Source of the DNA: Zygnema cylindricum
Taxonomy: Eukaryota; Streptophyta; Zygnematophyceae; Zygnematales; Zygnemataceae
Direction: 5' to 3'
Length of the DNA stretch: 64,000 bases
Assembly (NCBI GenBank): GCA_037447655.1
Contig: JBBHKE010002469.1
Span: 403,820-467,819 of the forward strand
Shown: positions 43,685-55,540 of the stretch, piece after piece
Layout of the letters: the number at the start of each line of letters is the position of its first letter
Numbering within the stretch: position 1 is the first letter of the stretch
The notes under the pieces: model-generated
Seen by the model: the letters and a program-made list of their open reading frames with translations, nothing else
Told to the model about the DNA's origin: nothing
Database searches by the model: none
Made by a program: the position numbers and the translations under genes

Positions 43685-44993
43685 ATGTACACGTTGCATA
43701 TTATATTATTTTTCGAACTTTTGCGCACCATTATTATCGACCTCATTGACCTCGACTAGATCCCTATTATTTTCAGTCCGAGGGGGTGAACTTACGATAA
43801 ACCGTTAGCCTTTGGTTTTGGGATTTCAACGGCCGTCAAAATTCTAAACGGCGCCGTGAAAAACTGGAACATCTTACATGCGACAAACTGAATGACGGCA
43901 GTCCAGTCCACTGTCCAGAAACGACATCCTACAGTATCTCAAAAGATACGAACAGCCTGGAATTCCACTACCCGACAAATATTTTCCGTGTCAGCAATCT
44001 TGTGAAAAACTCCGTGTCCCAAAGTGAAAAATCTGACTAGCGTGTGGGAAAAATCTGGATAATGCCACGTGTAATTTTCCTGTTTTTCCGGTGCCGTATT
44101 ATTCGACAGCTGTACACGATTTTACAGAAAACCGTGGAAGTACAAATCCTTAATTTCGTACTATATATATTTTTATTTTTTTTCATTACGTTACGAAATA
44201 AATTTTAATGCGTGCACCTAACTTTAACGAAAAAGAAAAAGTCGAAAAATTTGCCTTTAGAAATCACACCGGAAATGGATGATGAATGAGACATAAAATG
44301 TAGTGTTGGGTATCGGGTAAATTCATATCGCGATAGTCTCGATATTCGATATATCGAATATCGATCGAGCAGGATCCTCGATATATCGTACCGATACAAC
44401 ATAAATCATCGCGATATATATCGCGATATATAGTATTTTTTAATTTTTATTTTTTTATATAATATGTTATTTTAGCGAAAAAGTCAAATTGTCTAATACG
44501 CCACGTACGCCGTGATTTTCGTTCCGTGACTTAGGGTGTGTCTCCATGTACTTGTAACTTAGAGGAATTACTTTGTTTTTTAGCGCAGATCCGGCGGACC
44601 CGGATTTCAAGTGTCTCTATGTGTAAAACCGAAATTGTTACTTAAGGGTGTGACGATTGTATACGCTGACAATGCCCGTGACGGCTGTCACCGTCTACAA
44701 TCTGTGATGACACAAGTTATTTTCCGTAACTGCTTGTGACGTCGCGTGACTTTTCATGACATTGTACACCTACCGCCCTCCAGCCTGTGTCGTTTGATGG
44801 TTGAAGGAGATACGCTTTGCCTTTGCGTCTATTGTCGAGTAGACGTGAAATGGCATCGGAAACTTGAGACCCCTGCAAAAAAAAATTCCGTACCGGATGG
44901 AAACAGACAAAACAAAACAAACTGTGTACTTCTCTTGGTCGTATTAAATAAAAACGGACAAAACATAGCGAATCGTGTACATTTCCACGTCGC
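43685..44993. other. Intergenic, with hAT-like and arm-like fragments
   Basis: From about 44302 TAGTGTTGGGTATCGGG and many ATATCGCGAT palindromes mark a one-ended hAT-like fragment (to about 44440). From about 44528 to 44770 the text (GGGTGTGTCTCCATGTACTT, GATCCGGCGGACCCGG, ACGATTGTATACG, CAATGCCCGTGACGGCTGTC) resembles the outer parts of the palindrome arms at 49080-49260 and 55835-56015. No gene was recognised. Confidence 0.55.
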
Positions 44994-45410
44994 TTGAAAA
45001 CCCAAAACAGGGGAAGGAAAACCAAGCAAAAAGGAAAGAACACAACCAATCGTGTGGAGTTGGTGCAAGTTTGAGTATTGTTACAATGCCCACTGATATT
45101 ACTATTCATGACATTTATTCGATCTCGTCGTTTTATGGGCCAAAAATCATAAAATATTGTTAATATCTTTGGACTACAATCCGCCACCTCTCTCCACATT
45201 AAATTAGAATTTTGTAGATAAACAGATAATTTCTCGACTCTAATTGATGGGCAATGAAGTACACCCCGTATCATTATTAGTGTGAGCATGATTTTTATAA
45301 AAAGAACCGTAATACCAATCCACGCTTTTAAATTTAGGCTGCATCCAAAAGAGAACCTGCCACGTCTAACAAGTAAGACGGAAAATAGTTAAAACACCAA
45401 GATCATGCTT

Positions 45411-45415
<5 letters not shown>
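44994..45415. repeat. Dispersed repeat R, copy 2
   Basis: Near-identical to 40492-40905, same orientation, ending at the TA microsatellite. Confidence 0.85.

Positions 45416-45468
<53 letters not shown>
45414..45468. repeat. (TA)n microsatellite
   Basis: Uninterrupted TA repeat of about 50 bp between repeat R and the 3' end of LINE copy 1. Confidence 0.95.
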
Positions 45469-45469
<1 letters not shown>

Positions 45470-47072
45470 TGTACCATGCAGGATAAATTAAAAAAGCACG
45501 ATGGTAAACCATCTGAGTTTGGGGGTACAAAAGGGGTGGCATGACCAACACTGAAAAACAACAATAAAAAACAAAAAGAGCGACGAGAACACAAAAAAAA
45601 GGAAGCAACAACATGGAAAATAAAAGCACCCGAACTCAAAATGAAAAGCACGACAACTCACAAAAACAAAACTACAACCCTTAACCCCAACCCTAACTCA
45701 ATTAAATATCTACGGAAAACAACCCCGTAAGTCCCCCCAGCCCAAGGGGGCTCTTTGAGGGAGTTCCGGAGCACGGCGACGATCCATAACCGCAATAGTC
45801 GATCGGAGGAGAATAAAAGCCTGCACTCGCTATAAAGCCACAGATAAGCGTTGACGGTAAAAAGAAGTAAGTACCGAAGGAGGAGGGCTCCCAGGTCCTC
45901 GACGCTCGAAAGCACGTCGAGCACAAGTACGGAGAAACCCGTCCCGTGCAACACCGAAACAACCAAAGATCTCGACGGCCATCGGAATAAAGTGATACAT
46001 AGGGTCCCGGTGGCATAATCACGCTCCTTCGCCTTAGCAACATCACGAGCTGCCACCCCAAGATGTCGAGCCGCCTGACCAACAACTTTAGCTGAAGTAG
46101 GATTCGCCAGAACAATATCACCGAAAATGCGACGGGCACCATCAAGCAAACAACATCGATCCGACGCGAGGGAATAATATGAGAAACCTCTCGACGCACA
46201 GAAAAGCCCCCTTCTGAAGCGATAGTGGCAACGGTGTCTCAAATAGTGTCGTGCGCCTGGATCAAATCTCCCCCATGGGAGCAACAAAGCAAATAGACAC
46301 CATCGGGCCCCAAGACACGACCACATGCACAAACAAGAGAGCCAAGTAAAGGAGGATGGGGGAGGCCAAGGCGAAACGGAAGGGCGGTGGTGAATTGAGC
46401 TGGTGAGAATCGGAGAGCGGACAAAATAGGTGTGGCAAAAAGCCAAGACCCAGAACCAGGTCGACCACAAGAGAGAAGACGGCCACGAGAAGAATCGGAG
46501 GGAAGCGCCTTCAGAAGCTCGTATTTAATGGTGGCGACAACCCGATCGGATATCAATTCCTGGACACGCTCAACAGATTTTTCAACAAGGGTTGAGAAAA
46601 TCGGCACATCCACAAGGGAATGGGGAGGAAGAGAACGTGACACATCCAATAGAGATCGCTGGAAGCCGAACACACCGTAGGTAGAACGGGGGTGTCCCCA
46701 GCCAAGAAACGGGAAACAAAAGTAGAGGCAATAAGACACCAACTTCCCAAATAGGCAGCGGGAGCAACATGAGCGGTTGATAATAGACCCAACCCCCCAT
46801 TAGAGACAGGGAGGGATGCCTGAATACGGGCCGATGGCCCAAACTCGCGATCAAATGCCGCGCGACCTAACAGTGTGTGGAGGACATCCATGAGGCGATC
46901 GACAAAAGCCGAGAGAGAGGAGACAAATGTCGAGGTGGAAGGAAAAGTACGAGTGAGGTAAGAAGGGGGGTGGGGAAAACACCAGGTTAACATAGCAAAA
47001 GCAACTTGGGGATCGGGAAGGTGAGGAAGGTCGCCCACTTGGGCTAGATCTGTCTGTAAAGCATCATAAAGG
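45469..47072 (-). pseudogene. LINE-like retrotransposon fragment, copy 1 (C-terminal ORF plus 3' UTR)
   Basis: On the minus strand the order is a LINE-type region after the reverse transcriptase ([30 protein letters not shown]), then ANPTSAKVVGQAARHLGVAA with DVAKAKERDYA, then FLRTCARRAFERRG and SFYRQRLSV-type text, then a 3' UTR. The reading frame changes: compared with copy 3, one C is missing in GATTATGCC(C)ACCGGG, which shifts the frame. The reverse transcriptase core is absent, so it is 5'-truncated at the TA tract. The family is unknown; non-LTR assignment rests on the GGLGL motif and the 3'-anchored copies. Confidence 0.6.
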
Positions 47073-47154
47073 AATATATATATGTATATGTATATATATA
47101 TATATGTATATATGTATATGTATATATATATGTATATATATGTTATGTATATAT

Positions 47155-47249
<95 letters not shown>

Positions 47250-47370
47250 TACATATACATACATATACATACATATACATATACATATACATACATATAT
47301 ACATATACATACATATATACATACATATATACATATATACATATACATATACATATATATATGCATATAA
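47073..47370. repeat. TA/TATG/CATA compound microsatellite, about 300 bp
   Basis: Runs of TA are mixed with TATG on one half and CATA on the other, so the tract is roughly self-complementary and could extrude as a hairpin. Long Tyr/Ile/Met frames here are microsatellite artefacts. Confidence 0.95.
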
Positions 47371-47384
47371 AATCGACCACCATA

Positions 47385-47914
47385 TAAGGTGAGAGGATAA
47401 ATTAAAAAGCACGATGGTAACCCATCTGAGTTCGGGGGTACAAAAGGGGTGGCATGGCCAAAACTGAAAATCTACAATAAAAAACAAATAGAGCGATAGG
47501 AACACAAAAAAAGGAAACAATCAGCAAGGAAAATAAAAGCACCCGGACTCAAAATGAAAAGCACAGCAACTCACAAACCAGAAATAAAACCCCAACCCCA
47601 AATCAATTAAATATCTACGAAAAGCAACCTCGTAAGTCCCACCAGCCTGGGGGAGCAAGTTGAGGGAGTTCCGGAACACGGCAACGACCCATAACCCCAA
47701 CAACCGATGGAGGATAATAGAAGCATGCACTCGCTGTAAACCCACCGATAAGCGTTGACGATAAAAAGAAGTAAGGACCGAGGGAGGAGGGCTCCAAGGT
47801 CCTCGGCGCTCGAAAGCACGACGAGCACAAGTACGGAGAAACTCGTCCATTGCAAAACCTAAACAACCAAAGATCTCGACCGCCATCGGTATAAAGTCAT
47901 CTATAGGGTCCCAG
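47385..47914 (-). pseudogene. LINE-like fragment, copy 2
   Basis: The minus strand encodes DPIDDFIPMAVEIFGC, FLRTCARRAFERRGPWSPPP, SFYRQRLSVGLQRVHAS and GTYEVAFRRYLIDLGL in one frame, then a 3' UTR shared with copies 1 and 3 (GTGGTCGATT-type end, TTTGTACCCCCGAACTC). It is 5'-truncated next to a short TA tract at 47915-47929. Confidence 0.6.
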
Positions 47915-47931
47915 TATATATATATATAAGG

Positions 47932-48616
47932 CAAGATAAATTAAAATGCACGTTGGTAATCCATCTGATTTTGGGGATACAAAAAGGGTGGCATGGCCAA
48001 AACTGAAAAACTACCAGAAAAAACAAAGAGAGCGACAGGAACAGAAAAAAAAAGGAAACAGCAACAAAGAAAATAAAAGCACCCAAACTCAAAATGAAAA
48101 GTACGGCAACTCACAAAACAAAAACTACATCCCCAACCCCAACTCAATTAAATATCTATGAATAGCAACCCCGTAAGTCCCCCAAACCCACGGGAGCACA
48201 TTGAGGGAGTTCCAGAACATGGCGATGATCCATTACCGCATCAGCCAATCGGAGGAGAATAAAAGCATGCACTCGTTGTAAAGCCACATAAAAGCGTTGA
48301 CGATAAAAAGAGGTAAGGACCGAAAGAGGAGGGCTCCCAGATCCTCGACGCTCGTAAGCACGTCAAGCACAAGTACGGAGAAACTCGTCCAATGCAACAC
48401 CCAAACAACTAAAGATCTCGACATTCATCGGAATAAAGTCATCCATAGGGTCCCGGTGGGCATAATCACGCTCCTTTGCCTAAGCGGCACCACGAGCTGC
48501 CACCCCAAGATGTCGAGCCGCCTGACCAACAACTGTAGCTGAAGTAGGGTTCGCCAAAACAATATCACCGACGATGCGACGGGCACCATCAAGCAAAACA
48601 ACATCGATCCTACGCG
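47932..48616 (-). pseudogene. LINE-like fragment, copy 3
   Basis: It has the same C-terminal region and 3' UTR as copies 1 and 2, in tandem with copy 2 across a TA tract. It reaches further 5' than copy 2 (VGQAARHLGVAA region) and keeps the C missing from copy 1. It is broken off at about 48613-48618, where the left palindrome arm begins. Confidence 0.6.
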
Positions 48617-49553
48617 GGAAAAAACATTTAGAGAGAAGTTTGCCAGAGGTATTCAAGCTTTTTTTATGCCTTTAAAAAAAAAACACAATTATTATTATTA
48701 TGTTATTCATCTCAGACAATGGCGGCTAATAAGTTTTATTTTTTAGGTTGTTTCATCCGACTTTCTTACCTCGTTTTTACACGACCAGAATAAAAAAAAA
48801 AAAAAAAAAATGCGCTTAAATTGGTTTTATTATGTCTCACTCAATCTACTCTACAAATCAGCTGTACTAAATCCATTATACATTAAAAGCAACCATATCA
48901 TTTTAATGAGCCTTAAAATACCGTACAAGAAAGGTACCGTACAGGAAAAGTAGAGGAAACGGCAGTTCTTCAGCCATTGACATCCTCCATTGGCAGTAAA
49001 GTGTTGAAAGGCTAAACGTCTACAAATGTCATGCAAGGTTGTGCGACGTCCAAAGCAATTTTTAACAATTTGGTGCGTCATCACAGATTGTACACGGTTG
49101 ACAGCCGTCACGGGCATTGTCAACGTATACAATCGTCACACCATTAAGTGGCAACTTCGTTTTTTACACATAGAGACACCTGAAATCCGGGTCCGGTGGA
49201 TCTGTGCTAAAATACAAAGCAAGTTCGCTAAGTTACAAGTACATGGGGACATACCCTAAGTTCAGGTGGGAGCGATTTTCGCGTTTTTTTTTGGCAATTT
49301 TCAGAGCACGTTTCTCACGTGCTACTTTACTGTACGTACGTAAAGGTACAAGAGATATAGATTTTCAAACAGAAGATTATATATTGTCGGTGCTGGTACG
49401 CGGGTCTACACCACGTGTCCTAAAAGACAAAACACCAAGATTCACATTTGTCGCAAGGCAAAAGTGGACTATCGAGGCCGTACGGTATAGGTGAAACATA
49501 ATCGATGAATGTGTTATCGAGAAATCATACGGCTAAATGACAAACAATCCTGC

Positions 49554-49756
49554 TACACCGCGAATCGTTATTAGCGTTATGAACTCTATATCGGCACCCC
49601 AAAATTTTGACATTAATACCTTAAATAGAATAAACTACACTATTTAAGGTCGTGGACCATAATCTGCCACGTCTCCTGGCACTAAATTAAAATGAATGAC
49701 GCTAATTTTTTCTTTACACTAATAATTTCTCAACGCTAATAACGATGCGCGGTGTA
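49554..49756. mobile_element. TA-type MITE in the left arm, 203 bp
   Basis: It starts TACACCGCGAATCGTTATTA and ends TAATAACGATGCGCGGTGTA. The inverse copy is 55338-55540. Confidence 0.9.
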
Positions 49757-50057
49757 GCTGTCGCAGATCGATTCAAAACGTGACATGATTCGAAAGGCTG
49801 TACCTTAACGGTCAGATCCATTGCCACAAAGTCCATAACGACAAAAGTCATCGAATCTTCAGGTTTTGTAATTTTGAGCGCCTCATACCCTTGAAGCTTC
49901 CGTACAATGTTCGTTTTCCAAATTTACGTCTTGTAGCGTAGCACACATCTTAAAAAACTTGTACTTTAAATCGTTGTATTATAAGCGCACTTTATGCATA
50001 TTTTTCCAGAAAATGTAGACGTACTATTTTTGTACATTATAACCTACAGTACGTCAC

Positions 50058-50568
50058 TACACCGTCAATCGCTATTAGAGTAAAGAAATAAATAGCGTAA
50101 AAAGAAATTTAGTGTTATTAACACTAATCGGGATTTTTTTTTTAAATATATATATACTAATTAATCCCTAACTGTAATTTGGGTTGTCCTGAATTATAAA
50201 TACCCGCCATTTCGATGTCTACAGTAGTATGTGTATCCGTACAAAAATTGATAATTCGTACGCCGTCGCGCTGTTCACACGGTCAACGGACGAACATATG
50301 AGAACATGATTTTTGTCGACGAGTTTGCGTCTCTTTCTTCCAGTGCACATTCACATGTGTGCGCAATAATGTTAAGTGTCTTTTTATGCCTTTGTAATTC
50401 AAAAAGTACTATTTCTATCGCGTGTACTTCCATTATTAACGCTAATTGAAAAAAAAACCTAATTAGAATAATGGAAAAAATAGAATTATGGATTGTATTT
50501 CAGGTTTTTTTTTTTTTTTTAAGGGCACCGAATTAGCGTTATTTACTCTAATAGCGATTGGCGGTGTA
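50058..50568. mobile_element. TA-type MITE (family A) in the left arm, 511 bp
   Basis: It starts TACACCGTCAATCGCTATTA and ends TAATAGCGATTGGCGGTGTA. The inverse copy is 54530-55037. Confidence 0.9.
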
Positions 50569-51362
50569 GTACATCGGTATTGTACATGTTTGTGTACGTT
50601 AAACGTACAGCACAAAACCCGTATATGGTAATAATTCTCGTATTTTACAAAACCTTTCGTTTCTCAACATATAGTTCGTCGCAGGCCAAATGCAGTTTTT
50701 ATCTTTCTTTATTCTTTTAGGGTTTTATAGGGTTTTTAGGGTTAAAAATCCGAAAATCACAAATAAGTGTTAGTGTCGCTATACAAGGATGTTTGGACTA
50801 CAATCTGCCACGTTTTATTCCACTAAATTAGTATTGTTAATTATACTTTCGTATTAACATTTTGTACGAAACGGTAAGGCTCTTATAAAACAATCCCACT
50901 TTTTCGCTAATGGAAGGCCACCCTTAAATGACGAAAAAAAAATCAATAGCAATAGCGATAGTGATACATGATGTATCATAATCCTGCACCGCTCATCTTT
51001 ATTAGTGTTAATAATTATAATTCGGTCGCGACTTTTTTTTGGCCAAAATCACAAAATAGAGTTAACAACATTATTTAAGGACGTGGGCTACGATTTGCCA
51101 CGTCTCCTTACACTAGAGTAGTAACCCGGTCAAGTTCCATAAGTCGTTTATGTAATCGTACGACCAACTCTACGGGCTGGGTTAATTGAGTCGATGTTCC
51201 ATCAAACAAAGATTTTGTAACCCACATGCTCTAAATTGACAGGCACCACATAAGCTACGATCCGATATTGAATATCCTTAAGATTTTTAGCACCGACAAA
51301 GTTTACATCAAATCTTCACTTGCTTACCATGTACGATATATATATATATACAATAAAATTTT

Positions 51363-51400
51363 GTAATATTTGGAGATTTGAGCCTTTCATTTGCCTCTTA

Positions 51401-51463
<63 letters not shown>

Positions 51464-51508
51464 TATATCGTAAGAGGCAAATGAAAGGCTCAAATCTCCA
51501 AATATTAC
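51363..51508. repeat. Perfect 38-bp stem with (TA)n loop
   Basis: AATATTTGGAGATTTGAGCC continuing through TTGCCTCTTACG is followed by about 66 bp of TA repeat and then the exact inverse (CGTAAGAGGCAA ... CAAATATT). Pairing extends imperfectly to about 51355 and 51516. It would extrude readily as a cruciform. Confidence 0.93.
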
Positions 51509-51953
51509 GAAAATTCAATGTTGCTTGTTCCTATTGTGAGTAAAAGATGTGTCACAATAGTTCATTGGTATAGGTATTGTGTACTGTTTTGTATCGGTAG
51601 CCATTTTCCTATAGCCGATATGTACATTTTTTTTACCTACCGAAAACCAAAATATTTGTACGGTATTTCGATAACGAAATTATAGTGTTAAAAAACCGAT
51701 GTATCGCGATGAATTACCGATAAATATCGGGGTCAATAATTATCGGCGGTAACTATACAATTTAAATCGTGCACTTGTATTTTTTTGTACGGAATCCATG
51801 ATGCCATACCATATAAAAGTGTAAAATATAATACAATAAAGTACTATGTTATAGTATACTATAGATTTTGTGTAATTCTGTGTCCTCATTGGACTACGGA
51901 ATTCAGGAAGCCTCTGGATAGTTTTTAACTAACCCACTTCAAGCCACAACCAC

Positions 51954-52972
51954 TGTTGCCCAAGAAGGCAAACGAACAATCTGATTGCACCCCTGTGCAA
52001 CCTGGACCCCTTTGAGTCTGTAGCAAAAAGAATCAGTGAAAAACGGCCAGCTAATCGATTAATTATGAAGTGGCAAAGATGCCAAGTTTATACAAGACTC
52101 TCTAAGGGAGAGAGGTCACTATCTACCAAATTCTCTAAGTCCTAAACCCCTCTCACAACCCCTATCTACTGACGTACGAACCAATCAAATGACTGTAGGG
52201 TACAAAAAAGTACTAGGGTCGATGTACTTTCGATACGGCCTGTGTACGGCAAGGCCATTGAGTGGACGCGTGTCCACTTTGAACTTGTCCTTCTGTTCTC
52301 CGGAATTCCCGCGACCGAATGTTATCTCTCCACGTGTTGCCAGGTAATGCCACGTCCACAAACCGCTAAGGTGACCATTCCGCAATTTCGGCAGCAATAC
52401 GTGCCGTCGGATCACAAATCAACATTCAATATTAGCCGTAGAAAAAAAAGTGTGATTCATTTGTTTTGTGCGAGATAATGTTCCCACTATATATCACTTC
52501 GTTCTATGTTCTTTCATTCGTCATTTCGTTAATCAGATTCATGGTCAAAACACGGCTTAAATAAATATCACACCCTATGTATTTCAACGAACTTGTACGA
52601 CAGACAGGTTAGAGCTGACGGCTACGCCTCGCTCTGCCGGTCGGAGGTTTGAGTCCTGTCGGACTCAACCTTTTGTTGAGAGTGACATAAGTCACTCTTA
52701 AGTGTTGCCTGCTGAACTAGGACAACCATGGCTCAACCACCCTCTCTACCCCTCAATGACTACAACAAGTATGGTGGGTAGAGAGAGGAGGTTTAGTCCT
52801 GCCCGCTGAACTAGGAAAGCCATGGCTCAACCACCCTCTCTATCCCTTAGTGACTACAACAAGTATGGTGGGTAGAGAGAGGAGGTGGAGGCAGGCAATA
52901 CGCCCTTTTCTTTTCCTATTGTACTATCTATTTAAACCTAGAAAATACCATATAAATCTTATAATTTCAACA
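51954..52972 (-). repeat. Solo copia LTR with internal tandem duplication, 1,019 bp
   Basis: On the minus strand it starts TGTTGAAATTATAAG and ends GGGCAACA. No matching 5-bp duplication is visible (ACCAC versus TTTTG). A unit of about 92 bp that is single in 40959-41869 is doubled here (52705-52796 and 52797-52890). Each unit carries CCACCCTCTCTA and its inverse TAGAGAGAGGAGG-type text, a potential hairpin. A tRNA-like B box lies at 52646-52656. Confidence 0.75.
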
Positions 52973-53034
52973 TTTTGCACATATTGGCGATACAAATTTT
53001 GTTGTTTCCGGAGAGATATACTATATCCGATAAC

Positions 53035-53142
53035 TACACCGCGAATCGCTTTTAACGTTAATCATGCTATCTAAATTTCTACTAAAATTTAACTGTTCTT
53101 TAAAACTAAATATTTGTTAACGCTAATAGCGATTCATGGTGC
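53035..53142. mobile_element. Short TA-type MITE, 108 bp
   Basis: It starts TACACCGCGAATCGCTTTTA and ends CTAATAGCGATTCATGGTGC. It is a minimal element with almost only termini. Confidence 0.75.
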
Positions 53143-54529
53143 ATCATTATTGGTTATATCGCGATAAGTTTTGACCTGATACACAACACTTCACCGTTCA
53201 TCGGTATTACCGTTAAAGATTTGTTAATGCTCATGCGAAATTAGAATTAGTGTCAAGTTCCATTAGTCGAAAAGTGGGGTTGTTCACAAGAATCCGCGAC
53301 TTTCCGTAGCAAACCGTACCGCTTATTTTTTCTTTATACGCAAAACAACATTACAGAGAATCTTGCCACTGCTCTCCGAAGGTCTGGGAGGTAACATTGA
53401 CCGTCGGATATTCATCCGCGAGGCGTTCACCGTACCTCAAGGAGGAAGGTTGGGAGCTACAAAAAAAAATTAATCCCGATACGCTGGACGATTAAGCTAC
53501 GTGACCAATGAACAACCAACGAAAATTGATAGAATTTGCACATGACAAGTGCTTTCGAAAATACAACCGAAAATAACAATGGAATTTCGTAACTCTCCCT
53601 CGTCACTCTATTTTCGGTACCTTTTTGTTTGACGCACTATTTTTGTCAATAGACTTTCTATATGTTGGAAAACTGGAACCCTAAAAAATGAGCTGGCGTA
53701 GAAGACATGCGTCTCCAAAAAGCATAATAACCTTATGTCGTATAATGATTTCGTATGCACGTACATGGTAAGCAAGTGAAGATTTGATGTAAACTTTGTC
53801 GGTGCTAAAAATCTTAAGGATATTCAATATCGGATCGTAGCTTATGTGGTGCCTGTCAATTTAGAGCATGTGGGTTACAAAATCTTTGTTTGATGGAACA
53901 TCGACTCAATTAACCCAGCCCGTAGAGTTGGTCGTACGATTACATAAACGACTTATGGAACTTGACCGGGTTACTACTCTAGTGTAAGGAGACGTGGCAA
54001 ATCGTAGCCCACGTCCTTAAATAATGTTGTTAACTCTATTTTGTGATTTTGGCCAAAAAAAAGTCGCGACCGAATTATAATTATTAACACTAATAAAGAT
54101 GAGCGGTGCAGGATTATGATACATCATGTATCACTATCGCTATTGCTATTGATTTTTTTTTCGTCATTTAAGGGTGGCCTTCCATTAGCGAAAAAGTGGG
54201 ATTGTTTTATAAGAGCCTTACCGTTTCGTACAAAATGTTAATACGAAAGTATAATTAACAATACTAATTTAGTGGAATAAAACGTGGCAGATTGTAGTCC
54301 AAACATCCTTGTATAGCGACACTAACACTTATTTGTGATTTTCGGATTTTTAACCCTAAAAACCCTATAAAACCCTAAAAGAATAAAGAAAGATAAAAAC
54401 TGCATTTGGCCTGCGACGAACTATATGTTGAGAAACGAAAGGTTTTGTAAAATACGAGAATTATTACCATATACGGGTTTTGTGCTGTACGTTTAACGTA
54501 CACAAACATGTACAATACCGATGTACTAC

Positions 54530-55037
54530 ACCGCCAATCGCTATTAGAGTAAATAACGCTAATTCGGTGCCCTTAAAAAAAAAAAAAAACCTGAAATACA
54601 ATCCATAATTCTATTTTTTCCATTATTCTAATTAGGTTTTTTTTTCAATTAGCGTTAATAATGGAAGTACACGCGATAGAAATAGTACTTTTTGAATTAC
54701 AAAGGCATAAAAAGACACTTAACATTATTGCGCACACATGTGAATGTGCACTGGAAGAAAGAGACGCAAACTCGTCGACAAAAATCATGTTCTCATATGT
54801 TCGTCCGTTGACCGTGTGAACAGCGCGACGGCGTACGAATTATCAATTTTTGTACGGATACACATACTACTGTAGACATCGAAATGGCGGGTATTTATAA
54901 TTCAGGACAACCCAAATTACAGTTAGGGATTAATTAGTATATATATATTTAAAAAAAAAATCCCGATTAGTGTTAATAACACTAAATTTATTTTTACGCT
55001 ATTTATTTCTTTACTCTAATAGCGATTGACGGTGTAG
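54530..55037. mobile_element. TA-type MITE (family A) in the right arm
   Basis: Inverse of 50058-50568; TIRs TACACCGCCAATCGCTATTA and TAATAGCGATTGACGGTGTA. Confidence 0.9.
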
Positions 55038-55337
55038 TGACGTACTGTAGGTTATAATGTACAAAAATAGTACGTCTACATTTTCTGGAAAAATATGCAT
55101 AAAGTGCGCTTATAATACAACGATTTAAAGTACAAGTTTTTTAAGATGTGTGCTACGCTACAAGACGTAAATTTGGAAAACGAACATTGTACGGAAGCTT
55201 CAAGGGTATGAGGCGCTCAAAATTACAAAACCTGAAGATTCGATGACTTTTGTCGTTATGGACTTTGTGGCAATGGATCTGACCGTTAAGGTACAGCCTT
55301 TCGAATCATGTCACGTTTTGAATCGATCTGCGACAGC

Positions 55338-55540
55338 TACACCGCGCATCGTTATTAGCGTTGAGAAATTATTAGTGTAAAGAAAAAATTAGCGTCATTC
55401 ATTTTAATTTAGTGCCAGGAGACGTGGCAGATTATGGTCCACGACCTTAAATAGTGTAGTTTATTCTATTTAAGGTATTAATGTCAAAATTTTGGGGTGC
55501 CGATATAGAGTTCATAACGCTAATAACGATTCGCGGTGTA
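55338..55540. mobile_element. TA-type MITE in the right arm
   Basis: Inverse of 49554-49756; TIRs TACACCGCGCATCGTTATTA and TAATAACGATTCGCGGTGTA. Confidence 0.9.

Larger units (their letters stand above)
48614..51334 (+). repeat. Left arm of a 7.9-kb palindrome
   Basis: The 2.72-kb arm is the inverse of 53761-56485. The outer about 350 bp shows scattered differences (roughly 95% identical by eye); the inner about 2.3 kb is close to identical. The outer end is GCGGGAAAAAACATTTAGAG, the inner end AAGCAAG-type text up to ACCATGTAC. It contains MITEs at 49554-49756 and 50058-50568. No gene is evident; two small overlapping frames at 49026-49494 are duplicated in the other arm but resemble nothing. 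Confidence 0.95.
51335..53760. other. Central spacer of the palindrome
   Basis: It holds a TA-loop hairpin (51363-51508), a hAT-like left fragment (about 51581-51890), a solo copia LTR (51954-52972), a 108-bp MITE (53035-53142), a hAT-like right end (about 53147-53189, GATACACAACACT) and unassigned sequence from 53190. The two hAT-like pieces may be one element split by the later insertions. No gene was recognised. Confidence 0.7.

Noticed and set aside
46432-46680. Plus-strand frame of 82 codons within LINE copy 1
   Set aside because: It is antisense to the recognisable LINE C-terminal sequence and has no homology of its own.
47073-47390. Long open frames rich in Tyr, Ile and Met on both strands
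   Set aside because: They are translations of TA/CATA microsatellite; no stop codons arise because of the repeat, not coding.
49026-49494. Two overlapping frames of 77 and 96 codons, repeated in the other palindrome arm
   Set aside because: They are duplicated only because the DNA arm is duplicated. The composition is atypical, no domain is recognisable, and part overlaps TIR-element sequence.
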